The notes beneath the pieces were generated by a model, which made no database searches, had not been told where the DNA came from, and worked only from the letters and a program-made list of their open reading frames with translations. Positions 31,936 through 44,725 of a stretch of 64,000 bases of DNA are shown here, piece by piece. Source of the stretch: Vespula vulgaris (taxonomy: Eukaryota > Arthropoda > Insecta > Hymenoptera > Vespidae). Each line of letters opens with the position of its first letter. Within the stretch, counting starts at the first letter, position 1. Made by a program: the position numbers and the translations under genes. The DNA lies in the NCBI RefSeq assembly GCF_905475345.1, contig NC_066603.1, forward strand, positions 4,432,001-4,496,000, read 5' to 3'.

Positions 31936-32508
31936 TGTATATCTAGCTTGTGATATAGTATAATATAGTATTGTATATACATATATGTATATATATATGT
32001 CTATAATACATTTATTATTTAATCAAAAAAAGAATACAACAGTATCGAAGAAAGAAGATAAAAAATGATGAATTAAACCAAATAATAAATTCGACTTTAA
32101 AATCTGTTCATTAAACTTGTTAACAAAGATTTATAACGACATTGATCCATAAATCACGAAGATACGAAAATATAGTTGTTTAGTGATTATAAATGCACAT
32201 ATGTTGCCAATATCTTGATCCTTTAACAAGATTATGAAAAATATTTGAATGTACAGTTGAACACTATCGAGTTAGATAACGATCGATTAGACGTTGGATT
32301 ATCGATGATCACAAAATTTATCAAAAATTATATCACAAACGACGTTAGAATAAAAATTGGATGACAATCGAGAGGAATATTTTCGAACGTTAAATTCGGC
32401 ATTCATTGGATCCTACATGGGTGTTCGTTTTCAACGAATATGGAATCGAACGGTACTCATGACAGGGCATTTAATTAAAAGGCCGATAGCCAGGATCTCC
32501 TCTCATAC

Positions 32509-32556
<48 letters not shown>

Positions 32557-32834
32557 TATATGTCGTACTATGCGTGTGGACCAATTCGTTACCAAGTGGG
32601 TGCAGAATTGATAGCCATCCATTCGGATCAATCTATCAACCTACCTAGCGATTTAGTTCTTCTCGTTTCCTAGGAAATTCGTTTTTATTCGACAAATCTC
32701 GGTATGAAATGAAAAAGTAACTCGTGTGAAATGATTCACGATGAAGGAAAATATTGTCAATGGATTATCATCCACGTTACAGATGTAACAGCACTTATAC
32801 CTATGCATGTACGCATGTACGTATGTACTTACGA

Positions 32835-32900
<66 letters not shown>

Positions 32901-33545
32901 TTTGCATATGCATTTAATGTTTGCGTTTGGAATTTGATGTTTTCTGTGTTTCTCTTTTTACTCATTACATTCTATTGATGTATTCACCGGAAATCACGTG
33001 AAAAGTTTTATCGAGAGCTGTCAACAGTATAGCGACAACATGCTGTTCTCTAGACACTCAACAGTATGTTCGTAGCATGGTATATCCGGTTCATAAAAAC
33101 AGCGATTCGTTTTGCTTCCCCTTGTTGTGTAAACTGAACTGCAAATAAAGAAAGAGAAAAAGAGAGAGAAAAGAAGATAGGAAATATGTATTTTCAAGCA
33201 AAATGAATCTAATATTTTCTCTTTTTCTTTCTTGTTTTTTCTTTTCTTTTTTTAAAAATATTTTATTTATCTTTTTCTTTTTCTCAAAAGAATAAAACAA
33301 TCATGAACGAATAACTCTCATGTTATTAATAATTAATTGCTGATTTTAAGCGACGACTACTGAGTTCTCTTTTGAATCATCGCCAAAGATGACGGAACAA
33401 CGAGTAACGATGCATTTAATCGAAGATTTATGGTTGTCGACGTCGAGAAATGATTCTACGAAATCGTCGGGCACGATTCTCCATTTCTGATCTATACATA
33501 TATAAACGCATATATATGTACGTGAGTATATATATATATACATAT

Positions 33546-33598
<53 letters not shown>

Positions 33599-33740
33599 AT
33601 TGGCTTTTCACTGCGACTTTTGCGTTACGTTGATAAAAGAGAAGATCCAGAATGAACAAGCACTCTACGATTTATTTACATATATACAAAGCCTTATATA
33701 GTATATAGGTATACACACACACACATACGCACACATGTAT
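31936..33740. other. AT-rich stretch with three TA microsatellites, no gene seen
   Basis: TA runs lie at about 32515-32557, 32838-32900 and 33548-33594. Several short frames run through them and translate as Tyr-Ile repeats, which are artefacts. The unique parts between show no recognisable coding. Confidence 0.5.
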
Positions 33741-33744
33741 ATAT

Positions 33745-34009
33745 TGGGATAAATGATATTAATTTGCATCGTTACTATTGTTTCTACTTTTTTAACAATT
33801 TTATTTACTAAACTTCAATTTTATTAAAAAATAGATATACATTAACACGAATTGAAAATCATTCTCATATACATATATACATACACACAGAAATACACAC
33901 ACACAATGAGAAACGAATTTAATTTGTATCGTTACTATTGTAATTACTTTTGTAAAGATTTTATTTAATGAAATATATATATATATATTGCCACGAATCG
34001 AAGATCGTT

Positions 34010-34059
<50 letters not shown>

Positions 34060-34245
34060 TAATATATATATATTATATATTATATATTATATATTATATA
34101 TTATATATATATACACAATAATATATATACATACAATAAGAAACAAAGTAAATTCGTATCATTATTAATATTACTACTTTTCTTTTAAACAATACTTAAA
34201 ATCGTATAACGTGAATTGTTATACACATATTTTATTTATTGAGAT
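33745..34245. repeat. Three degenerate copies of a ~160-230 bp unit with TA runs
   Basis: Related segments start near 33750, 33908 and 34138. Each has an ATTTGTATCGTTACTATTG-like start, a TTTTATTTA, and then ACACGAAT or GTGAATTG and TATACACA. The second is interrupted by long TA runs (34014-34110). Confidence 0.5.
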
Positions 34246-34464
34246 AACACAGAAAAAATGTTTTATAAAAGAGAGAATAAACTTTATTATTCCCACTCGC
34301 TATGAACAATTATAATTCTATTTCACATTGATCTTTAATTTCTTAGACTATATTGTACCATCATTAAAACGTTGGAAATCATCGTGGACTATGACAAATT
34401 TTTTCAACTCGAATTTGTTAGATCGAGGAGAAAAATATTGGAACCAGAACTACGTATGTTGTTA

Positions 34465-34671
34465 TTATAACTTTAACCTCGTTTGACCCGGAAAACGAGG
34501 TTCACAGAGTGAGAGCTCTTCTGTCTCCGGTTTGACATCATAGAGGAAGTATAACAGGATGGAGCACCGACCGAAACCATTTACAACCCTCTCTTTTAAT
34601 TTAACGCCATTCTCAGACATAGACACATATATACATAATACATGTATGTAATAAAGATATGTTGGTTCCAT
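34465..34671 (-). CDS. Unrecognised 68-residue open frame
   Basis: The frame ends with CEPRFPGQTRLKL and includes MSENGVKLKERVVNGFGRCS (an internal ATG start gives about 51 residues). It lies in single-copy-looking DNA and is less AT-rich than its neighbours. A perfect 10-bp inverted repeat (34475-34484 with 34493-34502) overlaps its 3' end. No domain is recognised, so it may be chance or a short exon. Confidence 0.2.
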   Translation of the reverse strand: MEPTYLYYIHVLCIYVSMSENGVKLKERVVNGFGRCSILLYFLYDVKPETEELSLCEPRFPGQTRLKL

Positions 34672-36199
34672 GTAACAATAGAGAATTTTTTAATAAATTT
34701 TCCATCGAGAGAAAAAAAAAGAAATAACTCTCATAGATTTTTAATCTACAAAACGTTTCATTGAAATTAATGTGCGATTTATTTTATCATTTCTTTTTTT
34801 TCTTTATTGTATTATTAAGAATTAATGATTAATTAATTTGTTGATTCATCGTCGTTGTAAAAATTTAACAATAAATCAAGCCAAATCTATGAACACTTTC
34901 GAATTTCTATGTTTTTATTAGAATAAATTGCGTGACATGCTTTCTCAAGTAAAAAAAATATTAAGATACAAGTTTTAGATGAACAGTATTAAAAAAATAC
35001 GAAAAGATAAATAAAAAATAATATAAAGAATAAAATACAAAAGGATAAATATGTACGTGTAAATAAAGAATTATCTTTCAAAAAATAATCACAGTAAAAG
35101 AAAACAAGAAAAAAGGAAAGAGGATAAACGGACAATCTTTGGAACAATAATTCGAGAATATTAATTTTTTTAAGAGAATATTATTCTTTTTAAAAGAATA
35201 TAATTTTTTAAAGAGAATCATTAAAGTTTTAGTTTGTCGAATGTTTAATCTTTATCGGGAATTTTATCTTTATCGCGACGAGCTTTAAATCATTTCGCTT
35301 ATAATTCCTATTAGTTGAACGATATAGAGAACGAGAAAGACAGAGAGCGAGCTATATCGTGCCAATTCTCAACGGGATCGTTATACCTCTTTGCAATATG
35401 TATATTCCGAAATTATTTCGAATATACACGAAGGACGGTCGAGATAAGCTTACAAAAGCTATTGTCTTTAAGGTTAAAGCCACTTCGAATTTCCTTTCAG
35501 CGATCGTAATGAACATGCGAGTTTGTCTATCGATAACTTAGTATAACGGATTAGTTAATTATCCTCAGTGATGATCATAATTAATTATTTCTACAATTAG
35601 AACACGAGATTAAAGGTATTATTAACTATTGATAAGTATCGAATATCGATATCGATGAATATTTTCAATTGAATGAGAATTAAATGTATTTTTATCTTTT
35701 ATTGTTTTGTTTTCTTTCATTCCTGTTTTCTCTTTTTCTTTCTTTCTTTCTTTTTTTTTTTTAATTTAAAGGAATTTGAGAATTCGTAAGATTTGTTTAT
35801 ACGTATATCTTTGTAAAGGATTATTATATATATAATAATACTAGTAATAGTACTAGTAATAATACATTCTGTATATTCTTATATAGTTATAATTATATAT
35901 ATTATATAATTATAATTATATATCATAATTATATATAATATAAATGTATATACTATATAATAGTATCGTTATTTCTCAAATACATATACTTCATACTATA
36001 TAGATATATTGAGTGTACATACATATAATCCATATATGTACATGTGTGTACATGTGTTTATTGAGGGAGAGGTGGAGAGGGTGAAAGCAGGGAGAATAAT
36101 CGATATACGAATGAGAATTGGAGAAATCGATGGAAATTATGTGTACTAAAGGATTTCCAAATTATATAAATCGTGTGTAGACTGCACTCGTTATTTTTA
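34672..36199. other. AT-rich stretch, no gene seen
   Basis: A-rich and TA-rich low complexity predominates. A slightly less AT-rich piece at 35315-35541 is open in two overlapping frames, but neither is recognisable. TAG/TAT repeats lie near 35830-35990. Confidence 0.45.
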
Positions 36200-36857
36200 T
36201 TGGTCCGATCTGGACGAAAAAAATATGCGTGTAGAGGGCGCAACGAGAGCTCACTAATGACCCCAGTCGCGTTCTTCTAGGTGCTATAGTTTCAGTAACC
36301 CGCTGTAACGTCCGTAAGAGTGTCGTAATCTCACTCGACCATCCGTAACGTCCATAAGGGTGCCGTAACGACCGTAACACGCCGTAACGTCTGTAAGGGT
36401 GCAGTAATGACCGTAACCCGCTGTAACGTCCGTAAGAGTGCCGTAACCTTATTCGAACATCCGTAACGTCTGTCGAACGTCCGTCGAACGTCCGTAACGT
36501 CCGTAACATCGCCGTAACGACCGTAACAAGCCGTAAGGTCCATAAGGGTGCCGTAACGACCGTAACACGCCGCAACGTCCGTAACGTTCGTAACATCGCC
36601 GTAACGACCGTAACAAGCCGTAAGGTCCATAAGGGTGCCGTAACAACCGTAACAAGCCATAAGGTCCATAAGGGTGCTGTAACGACCGTAACACGCCGTA
36701 ACGTCCGTAAGAGTGCCATAACCTCACTCGACATCCGTAACGTCTGTCGAACGATTGGTCCGATCTGGACGAAAAATATGCGCGTAGAGGGCGCAACGAG
36801 AGCTCACCAATGACCCCGGACCCGTTCTTCTTGGTGCTATAGTTTCAGTAACCCGCT
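36200..36857. repeat. CG-containing minisatellite flanked by ~105-bp direct repeats
   Basis: Direct repeats 36200-36304 and 36755-36857 both run from TTGGTCCGATCTGGACGAAA to TTTCAGTAACCCGCT. Between them lies an array built from CCGTAACGACCGTAACA, CCGTAACGTCCGTAAG and GGTCCATAAGGGTG words. A longer higher-order word (TCGCCGTAACGACCGTAACA then GCCGTAAGGTCCATAAGG) occurs at about 36506 and 36595. The whole is much richer in G and C than its surroundings. All three minus-strand frames are open over long parts because the repeat lacks stops, so this is not evidence of a gene. Confidence 0.85.
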
Positions 36858-37529
36858 ATAGGAATGCATTTCCTTGGAATTTCAATTTGTGGTAATTGCA
36901 ACGGTATAATTTTCCTCTGTGTTATACGATCAATATAAATCGGCTTGTGCAGTATTAAACTTAGCTAAATTTTATGGATGATAACTATCGTTATTATAAA
37001 GTTGAATCGTATGAATCATGCGAATTTTCCATAAAGATTTTCAAAATTAACAACGAGTAGAAATGTTCGAAACTTCATTTAGTCAAATTTTGATACAATT
37101 GATAATAATTCTTCTTGTACGATCAATCACAATTGAATTATCTGTTTTCGCTATTTTTGTGAAGTATTGTTCTTCAAGATATATCTAAATGTTTTATCAT
37201 TAAGTTGTAGACATAGTTACAAATTTTCCAATCGATGAAAATACACGATATTATTTATTTAAATATAAAGAAAGGAAGATACTTTACCGATATTACTTAT
37301 TAGCCAATACGGTATAGATAAGGGATATTTTAACATAATTAATAACAATATTTTCTAATGATTTTATAATACTTAAAACTAAAAAAAGATACATATTTAT
37401 TTAAATATAAATATTCTATATTACCTATTCATTAACATAAATATATGTATACATATTAGTACATAATATACATATACAAACAATGCCAAGATTACCTTAA
37501 AAATATTCGTTATAAAATCAATCATTATT
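36858..37529. other. AT-rich stretch before the macrosatellite, no gene seen
   Basis: No repeat copy or frame of note was found. It reads as ordinary AT-rich intergenic sequence. Confidence 0.5.
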
Positions 37530-37590
37530 AAAATAATTAATTAACTAATTAAATTAAAAAAATTTAAATATATATATATAATATTATTAC

Positions 37591-39591
37591 CCTGAAAGAA
37601 AAAGAGAATGTTTATAGCATTTACTAGCGGACGTATACAAAGCAAATCTTATTACAATGTTTATATGTTTCTATATAAGCTGAAGTATCTAAATACACCT
37701 TATGTTATTTACTTTTTGTCGAATATCGTATGAGATCAGTCTTTCCGCAACCACCGAGTTGCAAACTTCAAAGATCCCATATAAACATACGTTTGTAAAC
37801 AGATAGATATGTATATATGTACATATGTACATAACTAAACACAATATACACACCCACACACTCATACACAAAGTATATAGTAGTCTTTCTCTTGGGTATT
37901 GCTTGAGATTTTATTATATTGTATAGACAGTAACGAGCAACCTTTGTTCTGCAATAAGCCAAAATTAAATATCTGATATTGTTATTGATAGAATTCATTA
38001 TGAACTAAAAATGCTTATATTGATTAAAAAAGGAATTAATGCTTGATAGAAAAAGAAAAAATTACACATTATTGAAGGGTATTTGTTATTTTCGGCATCA
38101 ATTTACAATGAAATGTTTTCTATAATTCCATTGATTTTTTATTAGCAATACTTTTAATGTATACACATAAATGTATGTATATATATTTTTGTAATGGAAC
38201 GAAATCTATTAGTTGTTTATTTTTAATTAGATATATGATTCTACTTCTCGTTAATAAACTTTACATTATTATATTGGAAGATACAATGGAAGATATCGAA
38301 TTAAACTCTAACACAATCTTTTATTCGTTTGTCGTTAACGTTAAGACTTTTGATAAAAGATTTCAATACTTCGGTTAATAGTTAAAATGCCTTTCAACTG
38401 GCCGTAGATAACAAAGCTCTTCACAAATGTATCAACCTAAGATGTAATACCACTGATTAAGAAATTCACTAATTATAGTCGACTATTGTCATTCTTCGAT
38501 GCAAGATGTAAGTCGTATTTGCATTGATACGCAGATGAATACGTATATGATAATGTTTTTTTTATAAACCCTGAGTTACTCATTTCTGATACAGATTGAG
38601 ATATATACAGATATATATATATATATTATATATTATATATTATGTATATATAAATACAGAGAGAGAGAGAGAGAGAAAGAGGAAGGGTAAACGAATCGAG
38701 AATTTTGAATAAAACATAGAACGATATCGAGATTAAATTGAAAGGAAACTTTGTTAGCTTCTTGACAAAAAGGCACTCTATAAGGGAAACATCAGCCATC
38801 CAAAGTACAATTATATCAAAAACCCATTCAAACTAAAGAAGATTACATATGTATCTGATTATGATACCTTATATTTCTTATTATTCATATAAAAGAAAAG
38901 AAAAAGAAAAAAAAACAGTTAAGGAAAATAAGAAAGAAATCTCATCTTTATTTCCCAATATCTTCAATTATGATTGATTTCTAAATACAATAAGGATAAT
39001 AATAACAATAATAACAACAACAATAATATGAAGGAGAAGAAGAAGAAGAATAAAGTATCTTGGTATATTCAATTTTGCTTTCTTGTTCTTATATAGTATA
39101 TGTATCTAGTACAATGTAAATTTTAATGTGGGATTTCATTTAAACGTGTTATTTAATGCGTATTATGATTAATATATATTATTCATACACATATGAATGT
39201 ATGTATATTTAAATGAATATAGAATTTATACCTCGTTGAAAAATTAAATTTACAATATTGAAATAAGGGTGTCACGATCAGGTACACGCATCACGATCGA
39301 TCGTCGACGATCTTTCTATATATAAAATATATCGATACCAAACGATATTACATTTGTTAAAAGGCATATACGTATTACGTACATACGCGTACACGTGCAT
39401 ACAGAAAAATTAAGAAAAAAATAGCAAAATAGAGCGAGGAAGAGAGAGAGAGAGAGATGAAAGTACATTATTTTGGAGGAAGGGCGTCTGTCCTAACGAA
39501 CGGAGTTTTCGATGAGGTCTCGTATTTTTCTATTCCTGTTGCTTTCTTTTATTTTTTGATTTTGATTAATTGACTAATTAAATTATAAAAA

Positions 39592-39632
<41 letters not shown>

Positions 39633-39633
39633 C
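37591..39633 (+). repeat. Macrosatellite unit 1 (A-type start)
   Basis: First unit, 2043 bp, with the palindrome GATCGTCGACGATC at 39299-39312 and a (GA) tract at about 38657-38676. With unit 2 it forms the first 3.56-kb dimer. The left flank of the array reaches to about 37530, where the AATTAACTAATTAAATTA spacer begins. Confidence 0.9.
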
Positions 39634-41104
39634 ACTGAAAGAAAAAGAGAATGTTTATACCATTTATTGGCTGACGTATACAAAGCAAATCTTATTACAA
39701 TGTTTATTTGTTTCTATATAAGCTGAAATATCTATATACACTTTATGTTATTTACTTTCTGTCGAATATCGTATGAGATTAGTCTTTCGGCAACCAAGGA
39801 GCTGGAAAATTGGAAATAAACTCTAATACAATCTTTTATTCGTTTGTCGTCTACGTTACGACTTTTGATAAAAGATTTCAATACTTCGGTTATTGGTTAA
39901 AATGCTTTTCAACTGGCCGTAGATAACAAAGCTCTTCACAAATGTATCAACGTAAGATGTAATACCACTGATTAAGAAATTCACTGATTATAGTCGACTA
40001 TTGTCATTTTTCGATGCAAGATGTGGGTCGTATTTGCATTGATAGGCAGATGAATACGTATATGATAATGTTTTTTTATTAACCCTGAGTTACTCATTTC
40101 TTATACAGATTGAGATATATACAGATATCTATATATATTATATATTATATATTATATATATATAAATATATATACAGAGAGAGAAAGAAAAAGGGTAAAG
40201 GAATCGAGAATTTGAATAAAACAAAGAACGATATCGAGATTATATTGAAAAGAAACTTTGTTAGCTCTTGACAAAAAGGCATTCGATAAGGAAGCATTAG
40301 CCGTCCAAAGTACAATTATATCAAAAACCCATTCAAACTAAAGAAGATTACATATGTATCTGATTATGATACCTTATATCTCTTATTATTCATATAAAAG
40401 AAAAGAAAAAAAAAAAAAACAGTTAAGAAAAATAAGAAGGAAATCTCATCTTTATTTCCCAATATCTTCAATTATGATTGATTTCTAAATACAATAAGGA
40501 TAATAATAACAATAATAACAACAACAATAATATGAAGAAGAAGAAGAAGAAGAATAAAGTATCTTGGTATATTCAATTTTGCTTTCTTGTTCTTATGTAG
40601 TATATGTATCTAGTACAATGTAAATTTTAATGTGGGATTTCATTTAAACGTGTCATTTAATGCGTATTATGATTAATATGCATTATTCATACACATATCA
40701 AGGTATGTGTATTTAAATGAATATAGAATTTATACCTCGTTGACAAATTAAATTTACAATATTGAAATAAGGGTGTCACGATCAGGTACACGTATCACGT
40801 TCGATCGTCGACGATCTTTCTATATATAAAATATATCGATACCAAACGATATTACATTCCTTAAAATGCATATACGTATTACGTACGTACGTGTACACGT
40901 GCATACAGAAAAATTAAGAAAAAAGTAGCAAAATAGAGCGAGGAAAAGACAGAGAGAGAGAGATAGATGAAAGTTCATTGTTTTCGAGGAAGGACGTCTG
41001 TCCTAACGAACGAAGTTTTCGATGAGGTCTCGTATTTTTCTATTCCTGTTGCTTTCTTTTCTTTTTTTGATTTTGATTAATTAACTAATGAAATTATAAA
41101 AATT

Positions 41105-41158
<54 letters not shown>

Positions 41159-41162
41159 TTAC
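39634..41162 (+). repeat. Macrosatellite unit 2, ~530-bp internal deletion
   Basis: It has 1529 bp. The sequence jumps from GGAGCTGGAAAA (about 39800) directly to TTGGAAATAAACTCTAATAC, skipping the part that in unit 1 runs from about 37760 to 38300. The palindrome is at 40803-40816. Confidence 0.9.
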
Positions 41163-43158
41163 CCTGAAAGAAAAAGAGAATGTTTATAGCATTTACTAGC
41201 GGACGTATACAAAGCAAATCTTATTACAATGTTTATATGTTTCTATATAAGCTGAAATATCTAAATACAACTTATGTTATTTACTTTCTGTCGAATATCG
41301 TATGAGATCAGTCTTTTGGCAACCACCGAGGTGGAATGTTGGAGGATCCCATATAAACATACATTTGTAAATAGATACATATGTATATATGTACATATGT
41401 ACATAACTAGATACATAATATACACAGCCACACACACATACACAAAGTATATAGTAGTTTTTCTCTTGGGTATTGCTTGAGATTTTCTTATATTGTATGG
41501 ACAGTAACGAACAACCTTTTTTCTGCAATGAGCCAAAATTAAATATCTGATATTGTTATTGATACATTATGAACTAAAAATGTTTAAATTGATTAAAAAG
41601 AAATTAATACTTGGTAGAAAAAGAAAAAATTACACATTATTGAAGGGTATTTGTTATTTTCGGCATCAATTTACAATGAAATGTTTTCTATAATACCATT
41701 GATTTTTTATTTGCAATACTTTTAATGTGTACGCATAAATGTATGTATATATATTTTTGTAATGGAACGAAATCTATTAGTTGTTTATTTTTAATTAGAT
41801 ATATGATTCTACTTCTCGTTAATAAACTTTACATTATTATATTGGAAGATACAATGGAAGATATCGAATTAAACTCTAACACAATCTTTTATTCGTTTGT
41901 CGTTAACGTTAATACTTTTGATAAAAGATTTCAATACTTCGGTTAATAGTTAAAATGCCTTTCAACTGGCCGTAGATAACAAAGCTCTTCACAAATGTAT
42001 CAATGTAAGATGTAATACCACTGATTAAGAAATTCACTAATTATAGTCGACTATTGTCATTCTTCGATGCAAGATGTAAGTCGTATTTGCATTGATACGC
42101 AGATGAATACGTATATGATAATGTTTTTTTTATAAACCCTGAGTTAATCATTTCTGATACAGATTGAGATATATACAGATATATATATATATATTATATA
42201 TTATATATTATGTATATATAAATACAGAGAGAGTGAGAGAGAGAGAGAGAAAGGGTAAACGAATCGAGAATTTGAATAAAACAAAGAACGGTATTGAGAT
42301 TAAATTGAAAAGAAACTTTGTTAGCTCTTGACAAAAAGGCATTCGATAAGGAAGCATTAGGCGTCCAAAGTACAATTATATCAAAAACCCATTCAAATTA
42401 AAGAAGATTACATATGTATCTGATTATGATACCTTATATTTCTTATTATTCATATAAAAGAAAAGAAAAAGAAAAAAAAAAACAGTTAAGAAGAATAAGA
42501 AAGAAATCTCATCTTTATTTCCCAATATCTTCAATTATGATAGATTTCTAAATACAATAAGGATAATAATAACAATAATAACAACAACAATAATATGAAG
42601 AAGAAGAAGAAGAAGAATAAAGTATCTTGGTATATTCAATTTTGCTTTCTTGTTCTTATATAGTATATGTATCTAGTACAATGTAAATTTTAATGTGGGA
42701 TTTCATTTAAACGTGTTATTTAATGCGTATTATGATTAATATATATTATTCATACACATATGAATGTATGTATATTTAAATGAATATAGAATTTATACCT
42801 CGTTGACAAATTAAATTTACAATATTGAAATAAGGGTGTCACGATCAGGTACACGCATCACGATCGATCGTCGACGATCTTTCTATATATAAAATATATC
42901 GATACCAAACGATATTACATTTGTTAAAAGGCATATACGTATTACGTACATACGCGTACACGTGCATACAGAAAAATTAAGAAAAAAATAGCAAAATAGA
43001 GCGAGGAAGAGAGAGAGAGAGAGATGAAAGTACATTATTTTGGAGGAAGGGCGTCTGTCCTAACGAACGGAGTTTTCGATGAGGTCTCGTATTTTTCTAT
43101 TCCTGTTGCTTTCTTTTATTTTTTGATTTTGATTAATTGACTAATTAAATTATAAAAA

Positions 43159-43205
<47 letters not shown>

Positions 43206-43206
43206 C
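41163..43206 (+). repeat. Macrosatellite unit 3 (B-type start)
   Basis: It has 2044 bp. The first half has the B-type signature TATGGACAGTAACGAACAAC. The second half is nearly identical to unit 1, including AAGTACATTATTTTGGAGG, which other units lack. Palindrome at 42866-42879. Confidence 0.9.
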
Positions 43207-44725
43207 ACTGAACGAAAAAGAGAATGTTTATACCATTTATTGGCTGACGTATACAAAGCAAATCTTATTACAATGTTTATTTGTTTCTATATAAGCTGAA
43301 ATATCTATATACACTTTATGTTATTTACTTTCTGTCGAATATCGTATGAGATTAGTCTTTCGGCAACCACGGAGCTGGAAAATTGGAAATAAACTCTAAT
43401 ACAATCTTTTATTCGTTTGTCGTCAACGTTACGACTTTTGATAAAAGATTTCAATACTTCGGTTATTGGTTAAAATGCTTTTCAACTGGCCGTAGATAAC
43501 AAAGCTCTTCACAAATGTATCAACGTAAGATGTAATACCACTGATTAAGAAATTCACTGATTATAGTCGACTATTGTCATTTTTCGATGCAAGATGTGGG
43601 TCGTATTTGCATTGATAGGCAGATGAATACGTATATGATAATGTTTTTTTATTAACCCTGAGTTACTCATTTCTTATACAGATTGAGATATATACAGATA
43701 TCTATATATATTATATATTATATATTATATATATATAAATATATATACAGAGAGAGAAAGAGAGAGAGAGAGAAAGAAAAAGGGTAAAGGAATCGAGAAT
43801 TTGAATAAAACAAAGAACGATATCGAGATTAAATTGAAAAGAAACTTTGTTAGCTCTTGACAAAAAGGCATTCGATAAGGAAGCATTAGGCGTCCAAAGT
43901 ACAATTATATCAAAAACCCATTCAACTTAAAGAAGATTACATATGTATCTGATTATGATACCTTATATTTCTTATTACTCATATAAAAGAAAAGAAAAAG
44001 AAAAAAAAAACAGTTAAGAAGAATAAGAAAGAAATCTCATCTTTATTACCCAATATCTTCAATTATGATAGATTTCTAAATACAATAAGGATAATAATAA
44101 CAATAATAACAACAACAATAATATGCAGAAGAAGAAGAAGAAGAAGAAGAATAAAGTATCTTGGTATATTCAATTTTGCTTTCTTGTTCTTATGTAGTAT
44201 ATGTATCTAGTACAATGTAAATTTTACTGTGGGATTTCATTTAAACGTGTCATTTAATGCGTATTATGATTAATATGCATTATTCATACACATATCAACG
44301 TATGTGTATTTAAATGAATATAGAATTTATACCTCGTTGACAAATTAAATTTACAATATTGAAATAAGGGTGTCACGATCAGGTACACGCATCACTTTCG
44401 ATCATCGACGATCTTTCTATATATAAAATATATCGATACCAAACGATATTACATTCGTTAAAATGCATATACGTATTACGTACGTACGCGTACACGTGCA
44501 TACAGAAAAATTAAGAATAAAATAGCAAAATAGAGCGTGGAAGAGAGTGAGGGAGATGAAAGTTCATTGTTTACGAGGAAGGACGTCTGTCCTAACGAAC
44601 GAAGTTTACGATGAGGTCTCGTATTTTTCTATTCCTGTTGCTTTCTTTTCTTGTTTTGATTTTGATTAATTAACTAATTAAATTATAAAAATTTAAATAT
44701 ATATATATATATATAATATTATTAC
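43207..44725 (+). repeat. Macrosatellite unit 4, same internal deletion as unit 2
   Basis: It has 1519 bp and the same deletion junction as unit 2. The palindrome is altered by one base (GATCATCGACGATC, 44400-44413). It is the second half of the second dimer. Confidence 0.9.

Noticed and set aside
32731..32978. Tyr-Ile rich frames over TA runs near 32500-34170
   Set aside because: Pure microsatellite translation.
36162..36796. Three overlapping minus-strand open frames of 112-190 codons over the CCGTAACG minisatellite
   Set aside because: All frames are open only because the repeat unit contains no stop codon. The translations (VTVVTAPLWTL and similar) are periodic in step with the DNA repeat.
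36200..36857. CRISPR-like array
   Set aside because: Words are not separated by unique spacers of constant length, and the context is eukaryotic. It is a minisatellite.
38157..38378. A 67-73 residue frame (NGTKSISCLFLIRYMILLLV region) repeated in most macrosatellite units
   Set aside because: Differences between units (for example TMED versus TFED, NVKTF versus NVTSF, and a changed stop) are mostly amino-acid changing. The internally deleted units lack the frame. Repetition comes from the DNA array, not from selection.
41261..41536. Minus-strand frames in each unit (for example CRKKVVRYCPYNIRKSQ)
   Set aside because: They are open in two overlapping frames at once and run through CA/TA microsatellites. 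No sign of codon-level constraint was seen.
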